The notes: generated from the letters alone by a model not told the origin. A DNA stretch of 26,514 nt from UBA4722 sp044221135 (GCA_044221135.1 JBGAPT010000030.1:1-26514), one strand, 5' to 3'. Positions 7,744 through 15,883 are shown, counted from the first letter of the stretch. Made by a program: numbers and translations.

Positions 7744-8166
7744 CTATCTGCCGTTATCGAAGAGTCTCTTTTTAGAAGGAGCCGCTTTTTTAGAACCGGT
7801 TTCCGCTGACTCCGACACCTCACAAATACAAGTATTTAAACAAGGCAGATGCATAATATGTTTTCTAAAATAGTAATGGGTGAAAGACATGATGAAAAAA
7901 GCCGATGCAACAGATAGCATCATCCAAATAATACTTGACCAAAACACACTATTTTCACGGCTACTTAATAGCTTAATATTCTTTTGAACCGCTTCATCTA
8001 AGGCACCTGATGAGGCGTCTATGGTTTTTCTAAGGGATGCCTCTACTTCCTGCCTAATGGCATCAGATAGGGCTTTACTCGCGCTTTTAATACCGCTGCG
8101 GACTTCTTGAGACAGGGTCTTTGTTAGATTTTCTAAATCGGCTAAGTTCGCATTAAATTTTTTCAA
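7744..8166 (-). CDS. Single-pass membrane protein with helical N-domain (3' part of a split gene)
   Basis: 140 residues if read from a TTG codon at 8166. Residues 1-70 are a charged amphipathic helix (LADLENLTKTLSQEVRSG ... KTIDASSGALDEAV), 74-100 a membrane span (SVFWSSIIWMMLSVASAFFI), and the rest a short cytoplasmic tail with cysteines (PCLNTCICE) ending in basic residues. No ribosome binding site fits the TTG. The frame of the 50-codon gene at 8153-8305 joins it smoothly if one A is removed from the run of six A's near 8160, giving about 189 residues. So this is probably the 3' part of one gene. It follows traA on the same strand, and small membrane proteins beside relaxases can be mobilisation accessory factors; I have no direct evidence for that role. 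Confidence 0.6.
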   Translation of the reverse strand: MKKFNANLADLENLTKTLSQEVRSGIKSASKALSDAIRQEVEASLRKTIDASSGALDEAVQKNIKLLSSRENSVFWSSIIWMMLSVASAFFIMSFTHYYFRKHIMHLPCLNTCICEVSESAETGSKKAAPSKKRLFDNGR

Positions 8167-8305
8167 AAGCTTTTTGGATTTTGCTCAATCCTTTTTTAAC
8201 CTCAACTAATTCATCACTGACTGCCATTAAAGGCTTAACCACCGAGTCAACCAACTCTACTATCATCGCGGGATTTGTGTTATTCCCAGTAAAATTGTCT
8301 TTCAT
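8153..8305 (-). CDS. Small ORF, likely 5' part of the split membrane protein
   Basis: 50 residues, MKDNFTGNNTNPAMIVELVD then SVVKPLMAVSDELVEVKKGL and a short end. It is helical and charged, like the N-domain of the following frame. Its stop overlaps the next frame by 14 bases. The break lies in an A6 run (T6 on the plus strand, about 8158-8163). Removing one A gives KAFEKFNANLADLEN, a continuous helix. No strong ribosome binding site is visible before the ATG. Function unknown. Confidence 0.55.
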   Translation of the reverse strand: MKDNFTGNNTNPAMIVELVDSVVKPLMAVSDELVEVKKGLSKIQKAFEKI

Positions 8306-8378
8306 AAAAACAGCTTGACAGGATTTGTATTAAAATAAAAGCTATTTCTAAATCATTAAATTGATTTTAAATGAACGC

Positions 8379-9890
8379 CTACAAACTTAACTCAAAATCA
8401 TTATCTCGGCTTCTTTCTAGCTCTTTTTGCCGTTCTAAAGCTTTTTGAGTATTCTCTGCTAACTTCTGTTGTTCTAAGGCTTTCTCTAGCTTCAGCGCTT
8501 CATCTTTTTGTTGCTTTAATTCTGCAATCGCGGCTTTTTCATGAGCAGGTAAAAGCTCATAGCGTAATTGCGCAGCACGCTCTGGGTTTTCACGCTCAAA
8601 CTTTTCCCTAAAGGCTTGCAGACTTAAATGCTGGGGTTCTGATAAACCCAGTGATTCTCTGATTTTATTCAGGTTTGAATCAGGTACCTCTAGTTTACTT
8701 AATGCCTGAGCCTGTTCTGGGTAATCAGCCTCAAACTGTGCTTTAAAGGCTTCAAAGCCTGTGTGCGTGCGTTCATGCTGAGGTTCAACAGGATCGATGC
8801 CCCGCCCTCTCGCAAAATCCTCTTGTAGCTGGTAATCCGTCGACACATCCTTGCCCCTTTGACGGCTTAAGGTTTGTACCAATGAATCCATACGCGGGAA
8901 TGCTTCACAACTGTAAAATAAATCCACACTTTCTCTGTGACGGCTCATACCCACATAAGTAGAATGTGCATCAAGATGCCGGGAAGCCAGTACATAAGTT
9001 CTATCTACGGTCACACCCTGGGTTTTATAAACAGTGGCCGCATAGCCGTGCTCTACTTGGTTGTACAGCTCTATATCAACCATAATCCTTCTATCATTAT
9101 TAATGTCTTTGATATCACTCTCATCTAGGCGCACAATCATCTGTCCTTCTTTGACCGACTCAATAGTACCTAAAGTGCCATTATTAACACCCAGGGTTTT
9201 GTCGTTCTGTAAAAAATACACACGGTCATTTTGAGCAAATAATCTTTGACCGCGCTCTGTTTTAAATTCTAGTTTCGTTCCGAGTTCGCCCTGTGCATGT
9301 CTTAAGTCTCTCGCCTCTTCATTGAGCGCCTTTACATCCACCCTTGTATAAGCCAGCATAATCTGTGTTTGTTCAGGGTTTGCAATCCGTGCATCATTCC
9401 ACATCTCGATCACAGCGCTTCTGGCTAAAGCCTGGGTTTCAAAAACATGAGTATGCGAAGGCTCATAGGTACCCAAAGCCTTCGCGGTATGGCCTCTGGC
9501 AAAGTCTTTGGTAGCCTCACGCTGCCAAGGTACTCGCTGCCTTCTAATTTCTGTTAGTTCAAGAGCACCTGTTCGTTCAATAATCGCCCTAAAGGCCGCC
9601 CCTGCTTCAATAGCTTGCAGCTGCTGGTTATCCCCGACCAACACCACCGCTGCGAGCCAGGGAAGCGAAGCGATGGCGAGTAGTCCTCGGTAGCCGCAGG
9701 ATTTTTTTTGCGGCGCAGCAAGTGAAAAAAATTTACGAAGCGGCGTAGAGTCACTTGAGAAGCAATATGCGATCACTGAGTGAATGCATATTGATGACGA
9801 GGACGGCCGAGGCAAATATGGTTGTCCCATCTTCTCGACTGCGCTTGTCGTGCATGGATGTACGACAAAGTTATCGAGAAATGAGGACAC
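8379..9890 (-). CDS. traA: TraA relaxase-helicase, C-terminal half (gene broken by hairpin element)
   Basis: Open frame of 503 residues; the first 80 or so come from the hairpin element (for example GYRGLLAIASLPWLA) and are foreign. Real TraA sequence begins at VVLVGDNQQLQAIEAG, helicase motif III/IV region, and includes a UvrD/RecD-type C-terminal region with YAATVYKTQGVTVDRT and THSTYVGMSRHRE-like motif VI (seen here as AHSTYVGMSRHRE). A long charged, coiled C-terminus follows (AHEKAAIAELKQQKDEALKL ... LERSRDNDFELSL). In intact TraA this part unwinds DNA in the 5'-3' direction during conjugation. No ribosome binding site is seen at the nominal start. The frame differs from the N-terminal half, so a full protein cannot be made without excising the element. 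Confidence 0.85.
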   Translation of the reverse strand: MSSFLDNFVVHPCTTSAVEKMGQPYLPRPSSSSICIHSVIAYCFSSDSTPLRKFFSLAAPQKKSCGYRGLLAIASLPWLAAVVLVGDNQQLQAIEAGAAFRAIIERTGALELTEIRRQRVPWQREATKDFARGHTAKALGTYEPSHTHVFETQALARSAVIEMWNDARIANPEQTQIMLAYTRVDVKALNEEARDLRHAQGELGTKLEFKTERGQRLFAQNDRVYFLQNDKTLGVNNGTLGTIESVKEGQMIVRLDESDIKDINNDRRIMVDIELYNQVEHGYAATVYKTQGVTVDRTYVLASRHLDAHSTYVGMSRHRESVDLFYSCEAFPRMDSLVQTLSRQRGKDVSTDYQLQEDFARGRGIDPVEPQHERTHTGFEAFKAQFEADYPEQAQALSKLEVPDSNLNKIRESLGLSEPQHLSLQAFREKFERENPERAAQLRYELLPAHEKAAIAELKQQKDEALKLEKALEQQKLAENTQKALERQKELERSRDNDFELSL

Positions 9891-9895
9891 TCTTG
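9648..9895 (-). repeat. Hairpin element, diverged copy (248 bp, in traA)
   Basis: Reads CAAGAGTGTCCTC to CTCGCAGCG on the minus strand, the same sense as traA. It is clearly diverged from the other copies, yet keeps the same three inverted repeats. The main hairpin pairs TTCTCGA (9832-9838) with TCGAGAA (9874-9880) and TTGTCGTGCA (9845-9854) with TGTACGACAA (9859-9868). The other copies use TTTCAA/TTGAAA at the outer pair, so both arms changed together. Removing exactly this unit rejoins traA as GNAK-VVLVGD in frame. Confidence 0.88.
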
Positions 9896-11251
9896 CTTGG
9901 CATTGCCTTGGTCTGCCACTTCCAATATTCGTGCCATTTGCCGAGAACCGAGCATCCCCGCTTCATCCACTACCAAGATATCTCTACGCCCTGGCAGCTC
10001 TTCTCCCCTATCCCAATACCAGGAACGGCTAGCCAAAGTTCGAGACTCAATACCGCTGCTGCCCTCTAGGTTTTGAGCGGCGATGCCTGCCAAGGTTATT
10101 CCCTGTACTCGGTAGCCTGAAGCCTCAAAAGCCTCTCTCGCTGCCCCTAAGAGATAGCTTTTACCCGTTCCAGCGTAACCAATAATGCACCTCAAATCAT
10201 GAGGCTCTGTTAGATGGTAAAAGGCATCCTTTTGTTCTGGGCTTAAGGTACGGGATGCAACCGCATGGAGCTTGTCCTGTACCTTAACAAAATGCCCATC
10301 GCATTCAGATAAAAGCCGGGTATGGTCTAGCATCTTGGTTTCTATCCCTAACATCTCCCGACTGGTAAAGCGTTCAATACCCTTATCATCTAAACCCAGA
10401 CAAACAATATTGGCATGAGCCTTAATCTTCTCGTACACAAGTTCAAACTGCGCAGCATCTAGTGTCTGGCGGTTTACAAAACGCGCTAAGTCTTGATAGC
10501 TGAAGGTTGACTGCTGATGGGTTAAAGCGTTTAAGGCTTCATCAGGATTATTGAATAGCCGCTCCCCATTCTCTCTAGCAATGCGCTGATGGTCTTCAAG
10601 CCTAGCCATTTGGTATTGAGCTTTAGAGGGGCCTATCTTGTACTGAGGCTCTAAGTCGATACCCTGGGCTTCTAAGGTTCGATGGTCAATTTGCTGGTCA
10701 TGACCGTTTAATGCCAAAGCATGGTTGGCTGCATTCGCCCAGGCCTCCCGCCAGTTGAGTAATTGCTCTTTACTGTTCCAGTCTCGCACCTTGTAGCCAA
10801 AGCCTTCAGGGGTCACTTCCCTAAGGGTCAGCATAACGTGAGCGTGGAGCAAAGATTCACCGTCTTGAATGTCTTCATGAATACATAAATCAGCGACCAT
10901 GCCTTGAGATACAAATTGCTCTTTGACAAAGGTGCGGGCTAATTCTAAGTTTTGTTCAAGGGTTAATTCTCTGGGCAAAGCAAAGTTAAACTCACGGGCG
11001 AGTTGTGCGTCTTTTCGTTTTTCGGAAGCTTCAACTCCGTTCCAGAGTTTTTCTCGGTCAGCCATCCATTCGGGTGTGTTTTCGGGAAGTAGAATTTCGG
11101 TATGGACAATATCTTCTTTACGAGTGAAGTCTTGGAATTTTTGGCAACGTTCGTCCATCAGGCGTTCACCCGCACGGTAGGCAGCACAGGCCACAGCACT
11201 GCGGCCTTGGCTGCGGGAAATAACAGTTCCGCTAAAGTGATAGATGGCCAT
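9773..11251 (-). CDS. traA: TraA relaxase-helicase, N-terminal half (MobA/MobL relaxase plus helicase start)
   Basis: Start at 11251 (MAIYHFSGTV), not the upstream ATG at 11293, because GGAG sits 9 bases before it and it matches the MobA/MobL family N-terminus. Catalytic tyrosine Y25 in AAYRAG, and the metal-binding histidines in LCIHEDIQDGESLLHAHVML. This domain nicks the plasmid at oriT and stays linked to the strand. It is followed by a helicase with Walker A GYAGTGKS and Walker B ILVVDEAGML. True sequence ends at NAK (about 9896); the remaining residues come from the hairpin element and stop at 9773. The two halves together form a Ti-type TraA of about 880 residues. The truncated product keeps a complete relaxase domain, so nicking might survive. 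No other transfer genes are in the window. Confidence 0.88.
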   Translation of the reverse strand: MAIYHFSGTVISRSQGRSAVACAAYRAGERLMDERCQKFQDFTRKEDIVHTEILLPENTPEWMADREKLWNGVEASEKRKDAQLAREFNFALPRELTLEQNLELARTFVKEQFVSQGMVADLCIHEDIQDGESLLHAHVMLTLREVTPEGFGYKVRDWNSKEQLLNWREAWANAANHALALNGHDQQIDHRTLEAQGIDLEPQYKIGPSKAQYQMARLEDHQRIARENGERLFNNPDEALNALTHQQSTFSYQDLARFVNRQTLDAAQFELVYEKIKAHANIVCLGLDDKGIERFTSREMLGIETKMLDHTRLLSECDGHFVKVQDKLHAVASRTLSPEQKDAFYHLTEPHDLRCIIGYAGTGKSYLLGAAREAFEASGYRVQGITLAGIAAQNLEGSSGIESRTLASRSWYWDRGEELPGRRDILVVDEAGMLGSRQMARILEVADQGNAKQECPHFSITLSYIHARQAQSRRWDNHICLGRPRHQYAFTQ

Positions 11252-11427
11252 TGAGTTTTTGCTCCATCGGGTTTTGAGTTTTGGTTTTATCAAATGTAAA
11301 GAGGCCGCATAAGAAAGTGTTTAAAAATTTATTGACTGAAAAATTTCATTTCATCAATCCAAACTCTTCAATGCTGAAGCTTGCAAGTTAAAATTGATTT
11401 TGAAATCCAAAAATTCATGTGAAATGA

Positions 11428-12591
11428 CTATATATACCTCTTTAAACCCCATTTAGTTCCAGCAACATGTCTTAACCTTGCTGCACTCAACATTAAAGCT
11501 GAATGTCCATCCGGAAAAGCGCCAACAACGCGAGTGCGACGCCTGATTTCTTTCATAATCCGTTCAAGCGGATTGTTAGTACGAATCTTGCGCCAATGGG
11601 TCGCTGGAAAAGCATAATAAGTTAATGTTTCTTGTATAGCCCCTCTCACTTTATCAGCAGCTTTAGGTAAACGCATATGCTCGAGCTTTTCGCTGACAGC
11701 AGCGGCTTTTTCTAAAGCGGATTTTCTGTCTTCTGAGGCATGAATGGCTTTCAGCATAGTAGCCACTTCTGCTACTTTTCCTTTTGGAACAACACTGAAT
11801 ACATTTCTGTAAAAATGAACTGTACAACGCTGCCACAATGCTTCTGGATAATATTCTGCGATAGATTCTATTAAACCCATACAAGCATCGCTAATAAATA
11901 ATTTTACGCCTCCCAACCCTCGTGATTTCAAATAGTTTAAAAAACTGCTCCAGCCAGCTTTATCTTCCTTCTGACCTTCAGCGATACCCAATACCTTACG
12001 ATAACCATCGATTCCTACACCAATTGCCACCAATACTGATACATTTCTAATTTCCCCAGCCCAACTTCGCTTTAACACGATGCCGTCTACGTAAACATAA
12101 GGGTATTCTCCTTCTATTGGCCGGGTACGCCAGGCTTCAATGTTCTCATAAGCCTTTTTATTTAAATTGCTTACCGTTCCTGGGCTGACTCTTGTTCCCC
12201 AAAGTGCTTCGGTAATATCTTCTACTCTGCGTACTGAAACACCCGCTAGATACATTTCAATTAACGACTCCTCAACTGATGACTCTCGCCGTCTGTAACG
12301 CTCAATAATTGCTGTTTCAAAGGTTGTTTTACGAAGCTTTGAGATTTTTAACGTGACTTCACCTGCTTTGGTATGCAATTTCCTTTCGTAAGAGCCTGCT
12401 CGAGTATCCACGCGATTCTCACTCCGTTCGTAACGTTCTGCGCCGCATAATTGATCCGCTTCTGCTTCTAATAGCCCATTTAAGGTCTGTTCGACTGTCT
12501 CAAGCACAATTTCATTTAGATGATTGGTAACTACCTTTTCATCTATTTTGATAATTGAATCATTCAAAGTTTCTTTGTTACTATCTTGCAT
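11428..12591 (-). CDS. IS256-family (Mutator-type) transposase, intact
   Basis: 387 residues from the ATG at 12591, chosen because AAGGAG lies 9 bases upstream; a longer frame from 12642 has no such site. Catalytic residues are seen: D in YVYVDGIVLK, D in LFISDACMGL, and E in NNPLERIMKEIRRRTRVVG, with the family C/H region CTVHFYRNVF. The gene is complete and may be active. I could not define the terminal inverted repeats; the flanks near 11290-11427 and 12600-12690 show no convincing match. It is a different IS256 lineage from the broken copy at 16309-17723. Confidence 0.92.
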   Translation of the reverse strand: MQDSNKETLNDSIIKIDEKVVTNHLNEIVLETVEQTLNGLLEAEADQLCGAERYERSENRVDTRAGSYERKLHTKAGEVTLKISKLRKTTFETAIIERYRRRESSVEESLIEMYLAGVSVRRVEDITEALWGTRVSPGTVSNLNKKAYENIEAWRTRPIEGEYPYVYVDGIVLKRSWAGEIRNVSVLVAIGVGIDGYRKVLGIAEGQKEDKAGWSSFLNYLKSRGLGGVKLFISDACMGLIESIAEYYPEALWQRCTVHFYRNVFSVVPKGKVAEVATMLKAIHASEDRKSALEKAAAVSEKLEHMRLPKAADKVRGAIQETLTYYAFPATHWRKIRTNNPLERIMKEIRRRTRVVGAFPDGHSALMLSAARLRHVAGTKWGLKRYI

Positions 12592-12681
12592 TGTGGTGCT
12601 CTCCTTTTGTTTGTGATTAAACATATTATGCCTAAGTGGCATTTAGTTGGGCACCACGCCTATTTCAATGTGCGAAAAAAA

Positions 12682-12858
12682 TTATACGTTATCTTGTTTT
12701 ACTGGCTCTTTCATGTAAATCTCGTCTTCATGCTGGTTTAAAAAATCTGTCAGTATTATAGGGTCTACATTCTCTATAATCTTGAGTTTTTCATTAAATA
12801 ATTCTTTACGAAAGTAACAGATTGTTACTGGGGCACACCCAAAAGACACACTAAACAC
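12682..12858 (-). CDS. Possible small ORF of unknown function
   Basis: An open frame of 58 codons if a GTG at 12858 is used. It encodes VFSVSFGCAPVTICYFRKEL and then a charged stretch ending in MKEPVKQDNV. The frame stays open another 15 or so codons upstream without an ATG, overlapping the end of the gene at 12869-13267, so it could also be that gene's shifted 3' end. No ribosome binding site. Codon use is like the neighbouring genes. Uncertain. Confidence 0.3.
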   Translation of the reverse strand: MFSVSFGCAPVTICYFRKELFNEKLKIIENVDPIILTDFLNQHEDEIYMKEPVKQDNV

Positions 12859-12868
12859 AACATTTATT

Positions 12869-13267
12869 TTAGTGGATATGTTTTGGATGAAATGGTTTTG
12901 AACAGAACGTTTTTATAATTCCAATAATTTCTTCATTACAAATATTCCATTGTGGTGAATAAAAAAATTGCAAGCTTTCATCCCAGCTTAAATCTACTTG
13001 AAAAAATGCTTTTTTATCTTCTTTTTGAATAATTTGCTCGACCCAAATAATTTTATTAATTTCTATTTCTTTCAGATACGCATAATAGACCTGTGTTGCT
13101 ATTTTTTCATAGAAATTAGCAATAGAAATATCAGAATTTTCTCCTAAAGCTGTTATAACAACAATAACTTCACCATTGATTTCCGGTAAGACTATCAATT
13201 CGTAATTGGTGTCGATATCACTAATTCCATTATAAATAAACTCTTCCTGATGTGGCTTTGATAACAT
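12869..13267 (-). CDS. Hypothetical protein, 132 residues
   Basis: Starts MLSKPHQEEFIYNG with GAGGA 7 bases before the ATG. I do not recognise the family. The predicted fold alternates strands and helices: an acidic start, strands YELIVLPE and EVIVVITALGE, a helix (ISIANFYEKIATQVYYAYLK), strands around NKIIWVEQIIQ and KAFFQVDLSWDE, and a C-terminal helix with CNEEIIGIIKTFCSK and a His/Lys-rich end. No signal peptide or membrane span. It lies between the IS256 transposase and the relaxase-like gene, in a plasmid-like context. The possible frame at 12682-12858 follows it. Confidence 0.65.
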   Translation of the reverse strand: MLSKPHQEEFIYNGISDIDTNYELIVLPEINGEVIVVITALGENSDISIANFYEKIATQVYYAYLKEIEINKIIWVEQIIQKEDKKAFFQVDLSWDESLQFFYSPQWNICNEEIIGIIKTFCSKPFHPKHIH

Positions 13268-13338
13268 GATTTTTTCCTCATTTACTTAGATTTAGAAAGT
13301 ACCTTAAACAGAATCAATACACCAATACGATAAGTCGA

Positions 13339-13431
13339 TTAATTTTTAAGCTTAACAGTATAAATTCTGCTTGAGTAGCCTTTGTTAATATTAACTCTAG
13401 TTGTATGTTCAGAAGCCACTGTTGTACGCAT
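13339..13431 (-). CDS. Possible 30-residue basic peptide gene
   Basis: ATG at 13431 with GAGGG 8 bases upstream. The peptide MRTTVASEHTTRVNINKGYS and ten more residues ends in a lysine-rich tail and TAA. It sits alone in the 266-bp space between two minus-strand genes. Its size is close to the chance limit; the ribosome binding site is the main support. Confidence 0.3.
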   Translation of the reverse strand: MRTTVASEHTTRVNINKGYSSRIYTVKLKN

Positions 13432-13533
13432 TTCAAATACCCTCATAAACATTTTTTGCATTCTACAATAAACTCGGTCTTAAGAGCGAACCGTGTTTTA
13501 ATATTGAGTTGATAGATAACCATAAACTTAAGC

Positions 13534-14220
13534 CTACGCCTCCGTTTTTGAAAACATTCGAATGAATTTATCTAAAGCTCTGTGATATTTAGATGCTGTC
13601 TCGTGTTTATACCAATCGGTATTTTTTATACCAAAACCATTTCGTTGTATTTCCCGTGTGGTCAATAAAATATGGGCATATAGATTATTCGTATGATCTA
13701 AATATAAATTCACATCAACTGCCATGCCCTTAGAAACAAACTGATTTTGGCAAAATGCTTTGAGTAAATTAATGTACTGGGTGACACTAAATTTAGATGC
13801 TAAAATAATCATTATTTTTCTGGCTAGGCATGCATCTTTTCTTTTTTCTATACACTCAACAGTATTCCACAGAATGGAACAGCCTCTCATCCAGGCGGGT
13901 GCCTGTTGAGGTATGAGAATTTCTGAATAAATCAAGCCTTCTTTTTGTGAGTAATCAAATTCAATACCTTGGCGTTCATCTAGAAGCTTTTTGGCAGAGC
14001 AATAGGCAGCAGCATCAACTACCGAATGGCCTTGTGAGCGAAGTATTTTTTTAACAGTCAAGTGAGAGACAGCCGTTTCTTTTCTCCTTGGGTTGATCAT
14101 TGAAAATACTTTAGCTTCTGGTACGGTTGTGACTGTTAGTAAAGGATTTTGTCCTTCTGAGCTATCAACCCCATCAATTGCGCTATCTTCGGCACAACAC
14201 ATACCAAAGGCAATGCCCAT
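13534..14220 (-). CDS. Relaxase-like (MobA/MobL) protein with altered metal site
   Basis: 228 residues; AAGGAG lies 8 bases before the ATG. Residues about 50-205 align with the relaxase domain of TraA in this window: SQGHSVVDAAAYCSAKKL holds the tyrosine (Y73) matching catalytic Y25 of TraA, and EKRKDACLAR, FVSKGMAVDV and LLTTREIQRNGFG are shared motifs. Two of the three metal-binding histidines are tyrosines here: LYLD (Y173) for the IH.D site and YAH (Y181) for HAH; only H183 remains. There is a 50-residue N-terminal extension and no helicase. It is therefore probably not a standard nickase; it may be a decayed duplicate, or have kept only DNA binding. The open frame and good ribosome binding site argue that it is still made. 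Confidence 0.75.
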   Translation of the reverse strand: MGIAFGMCCAEDSAIDGVDSSEGQNPLLTVTTVPEAKVFSMINPRRKETAVSHLTVKKILRSQGHSVVDAAAYCSAKKLLDERQGIEFDYSQKEGLIYSEILIPQQAPAWMRGCSILWNTVECIEKRKDACLARKIMIILASKFSVTQYINLLKAFCQNQFVSKGMAVDVNLYLDHTNNLYAHILLTTREIQRNGFGIKNTDWYKHETASKYHRALDKFIRMFSKTEA

Positions 14221-14461
14221 AATATCATCTCCTTTTCTATTTTTTCTAAGCTATTAGATAGCTGACCGGTATTTATTTAGGACTCTATTTAAAATACCAT
14301 TCAATATCCATTAGCAATCTGTTCTACACTATTACTGACGCAGGTATCCATCCTACCTTAAACAGATACGATTAACAACGTGACTATAGGAGCCATCAGC
14401 TGGTTTTAGGTGTATAAAAACCAAATTTGTAAAAAACTGGCTCTTTAACAAAAAATACATT
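14221..14461. other. Non-coding stretch beside the recombinase remnant
   Basis: Upstream of the relaxase-like gene. Apart from that gene's ribosome binding site, I see no gene, repeat or clear promoter here. It may contain further decayed recombinase sequence. Confidence 0.4.
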
Positions 14462-14653
14462 TTATACTTCAAATGCTTTATCCTCTGGATTGCTAAAAAA
14501 TTCGTGGTTAAAACGATTAGCGTACATACTGAGTTTAGCCTTTTGGCGATGACCCGTTAGTCCCCGAAGTAATTGGCTGTGAACTTCTGGAATTTTAGCT
14601 AAATTGCACATCGCTCTAATACTTGACAAAAATCGGTGATTTCGATAATGTTT
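14462..14653 (-). pseudogene. Tyrosine recombinase, C-terminal remnant
   Basis: An open stretch of 63 codons without a start. It contains SSIRAMCNLAKIPEVHSQLL, then RGLTGHRQKAKLSMYANRF. The order R, then GH 22 residues later, then Y 9 residues after the H matches the C-terminal catalytic residues (R, H, Y) of phage-type integrases. The first R and the N-terminal domains are missing: upstream the frame is closed at 14654-14656. It differs from the integrase at 23519-25018. The promoter of the next gene overlaps its 5' edge. Confidence 0.6.
14623..14651 (+). promoter_or_regulatory. Strong sigma70 promoter for the coiled-coil gene
   Basis: TTGACA (14623-14628) is a perfect -35 box; TAATGT (14646-14651) is a good -10 box; the spacer is 17 bases. 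The expected start is near 14658, giving a leader of about 77 bases before the ATG at 14735. Confidence 0.6.
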
Positions 14654-14734
14654 TTAGTTATTGAATTTGACGGTGACCAAGAGTGTTTAAGATTTTGTTC
14701 TTAACTTAAATAGTTATACAAGGAGAGCACAGCC

Positions 14735-15880
14735 ATGGAAATCCGAAATAAGGCAACCGAAGAAAAACCACAACCAGAATCTAATCAATCAGTACTATCA
14801 TCCACAACTTGGCTTTGGAACCCTTTCAGTTATTTATGGGGAAATTCTAGCCCGCCCACCGAAGCAGTAGCAGGAGAACTTTCTTCCCATACAAATACAC
14901 AAAAAGAGGCCGACGGCTTTGCGCCAGTCATTCTACAGGGAACACATTTATTACCACTACAAGATCTCACAGAGCAGCAACACGCTGTTAGACCAGCCGA
15001 AGAACAAAAGCAACTAGAAGAAATATTAGTGCAACAAGAAGCGACGGCAATTTCCTCACTGAATATGTCGAATTTGGTCGGCCTTTTAGAACCCTTAAAT
15101 TCCATGGCTACTGCTAACCCTTCTGATACCACACCAAATGTTTTGCCTGATAATGCCGATCATACCGCTGTATCTTTTGTGTTTAAACCTATTCCACCAT
15201 CTCCGGCTGCTGCGCCAGCGGATCCACATCCTGCTCAAGATACAGCGGAAGAAGATGCTGCTATTGCGCGTGCAACAGAGTTATCAATTTCAGTTCCAAA
15301 GCTAATACCGTTAGCTGTGACGTTCTTTGATACAGGCGGTACAATGGAAAAAACAAACACAGATGATGAAGAGGAGGCTACATCAGCATCAATAGAAATA
15401 GACGATCAAAAAACAACAAAGGAAACTGCTGTTCAACAATCATTAATAGCCCAAATAGCTAAACTCCAATCAGATAACATGCGATTGGAACAACAATTAG
15501 AGCAACTACGCCAAGAAAATGCAAGAAAATTAGAAGAAGATCAGAAACGGTTACAAAAAGAAAAAGAAGAAGAATTGGAGCGACTCAGAAAAAACCTGGA
15601 AGCGCAAGAAGCCACCCGACAGCAAGAAGAAGAAAAACAAAAAGCAGAAAAAATACTCAGAGAATCAAAAGAAAAACAACGAGTAATCGAAGAAAAAGCG
15701 CGGCAAGAAGCAGCTATACTATTACAACGAGAGCAGGAACAGCGGCGAGCAGAAGCACAAGCAACTGAAGAACGAAGAAAAGCGGAAGAAGCTTTCTCAA
15801 GAAGCTGTTCAACAGGAGAGTGCACACCAGAAAAGCATTACCAAGCCTTAAAAGCTGTGCTCGCGAGGACAGGTTTTTAA
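14735..15880 (+). CDS. Coiled-coil, effector-like protein of unknown function
   Basis: 381 residues; AAGGAG lies 9 bases before the ATG and a near-consensus promoter stands upstream. I recognise no enzyme domain. Residues 1-230 are low-complexity and disordered, with an aromatic patch (TTWLWNPFSYLWG, 24-36) and proline/alanine-rich segments (PIPPSPAAAPADPHPAQ). Residues about 233-352 form a long charged coiled coil rich in Glu, Gln, Lys and Arg. The C-terminus ends with CSTGECTPEKHYQALKAVL. No signal peptide or clear membrane span. Such architecture is common in type IV-secreted effectors of Legionellales and in structural proteins, but this is inference. It is the only well-promoted plus-strand gene in this part of the window. 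Confidence 0.8.
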   Translation: MEIRNKATEEKPQPESNQSVLSSTTWLWNPFSYLWGNSSPPTEAVAGELSSHTNTQKEADGFAPVILQGTHLLPLQDLTEQQHAVRPAEEQKQLEEILVQQEATAISSLNMSNLVGLLEPLNSMATANPSDTTPNVLPDNADHTAVSFVFKPIPPSPAAAPADPHPAQDTAEEDAAIARATELSISVPKLIPLAVTFFDTGGTMEKTNTDDEEEATSASIEIDDQKTTKETAVQQSLIAQIAKLQSDNMRLEQQLEQLRQENARKLEEDQKRLQKEKEEELERLRKNLEAQEATRQQEEEKQKAEKILRESKEKQRVIEEKARQEAAILLQREQEQRRAEAQATEERRKAEEAFSRSCSTGECTPEKHYQALKAVLARTGF

Positions 15881-15883
15881 ATT

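Noticed and set aside
15541..15825. Minus-strand serine/cysteine-rich frame opposite the coiled-coil gene (also 14830-15132)
   Set aside because: Antisense shadow of GAA/CAA-rich coiled-coil codons; the plus-strand gene has the promoter and ribosome binding site.
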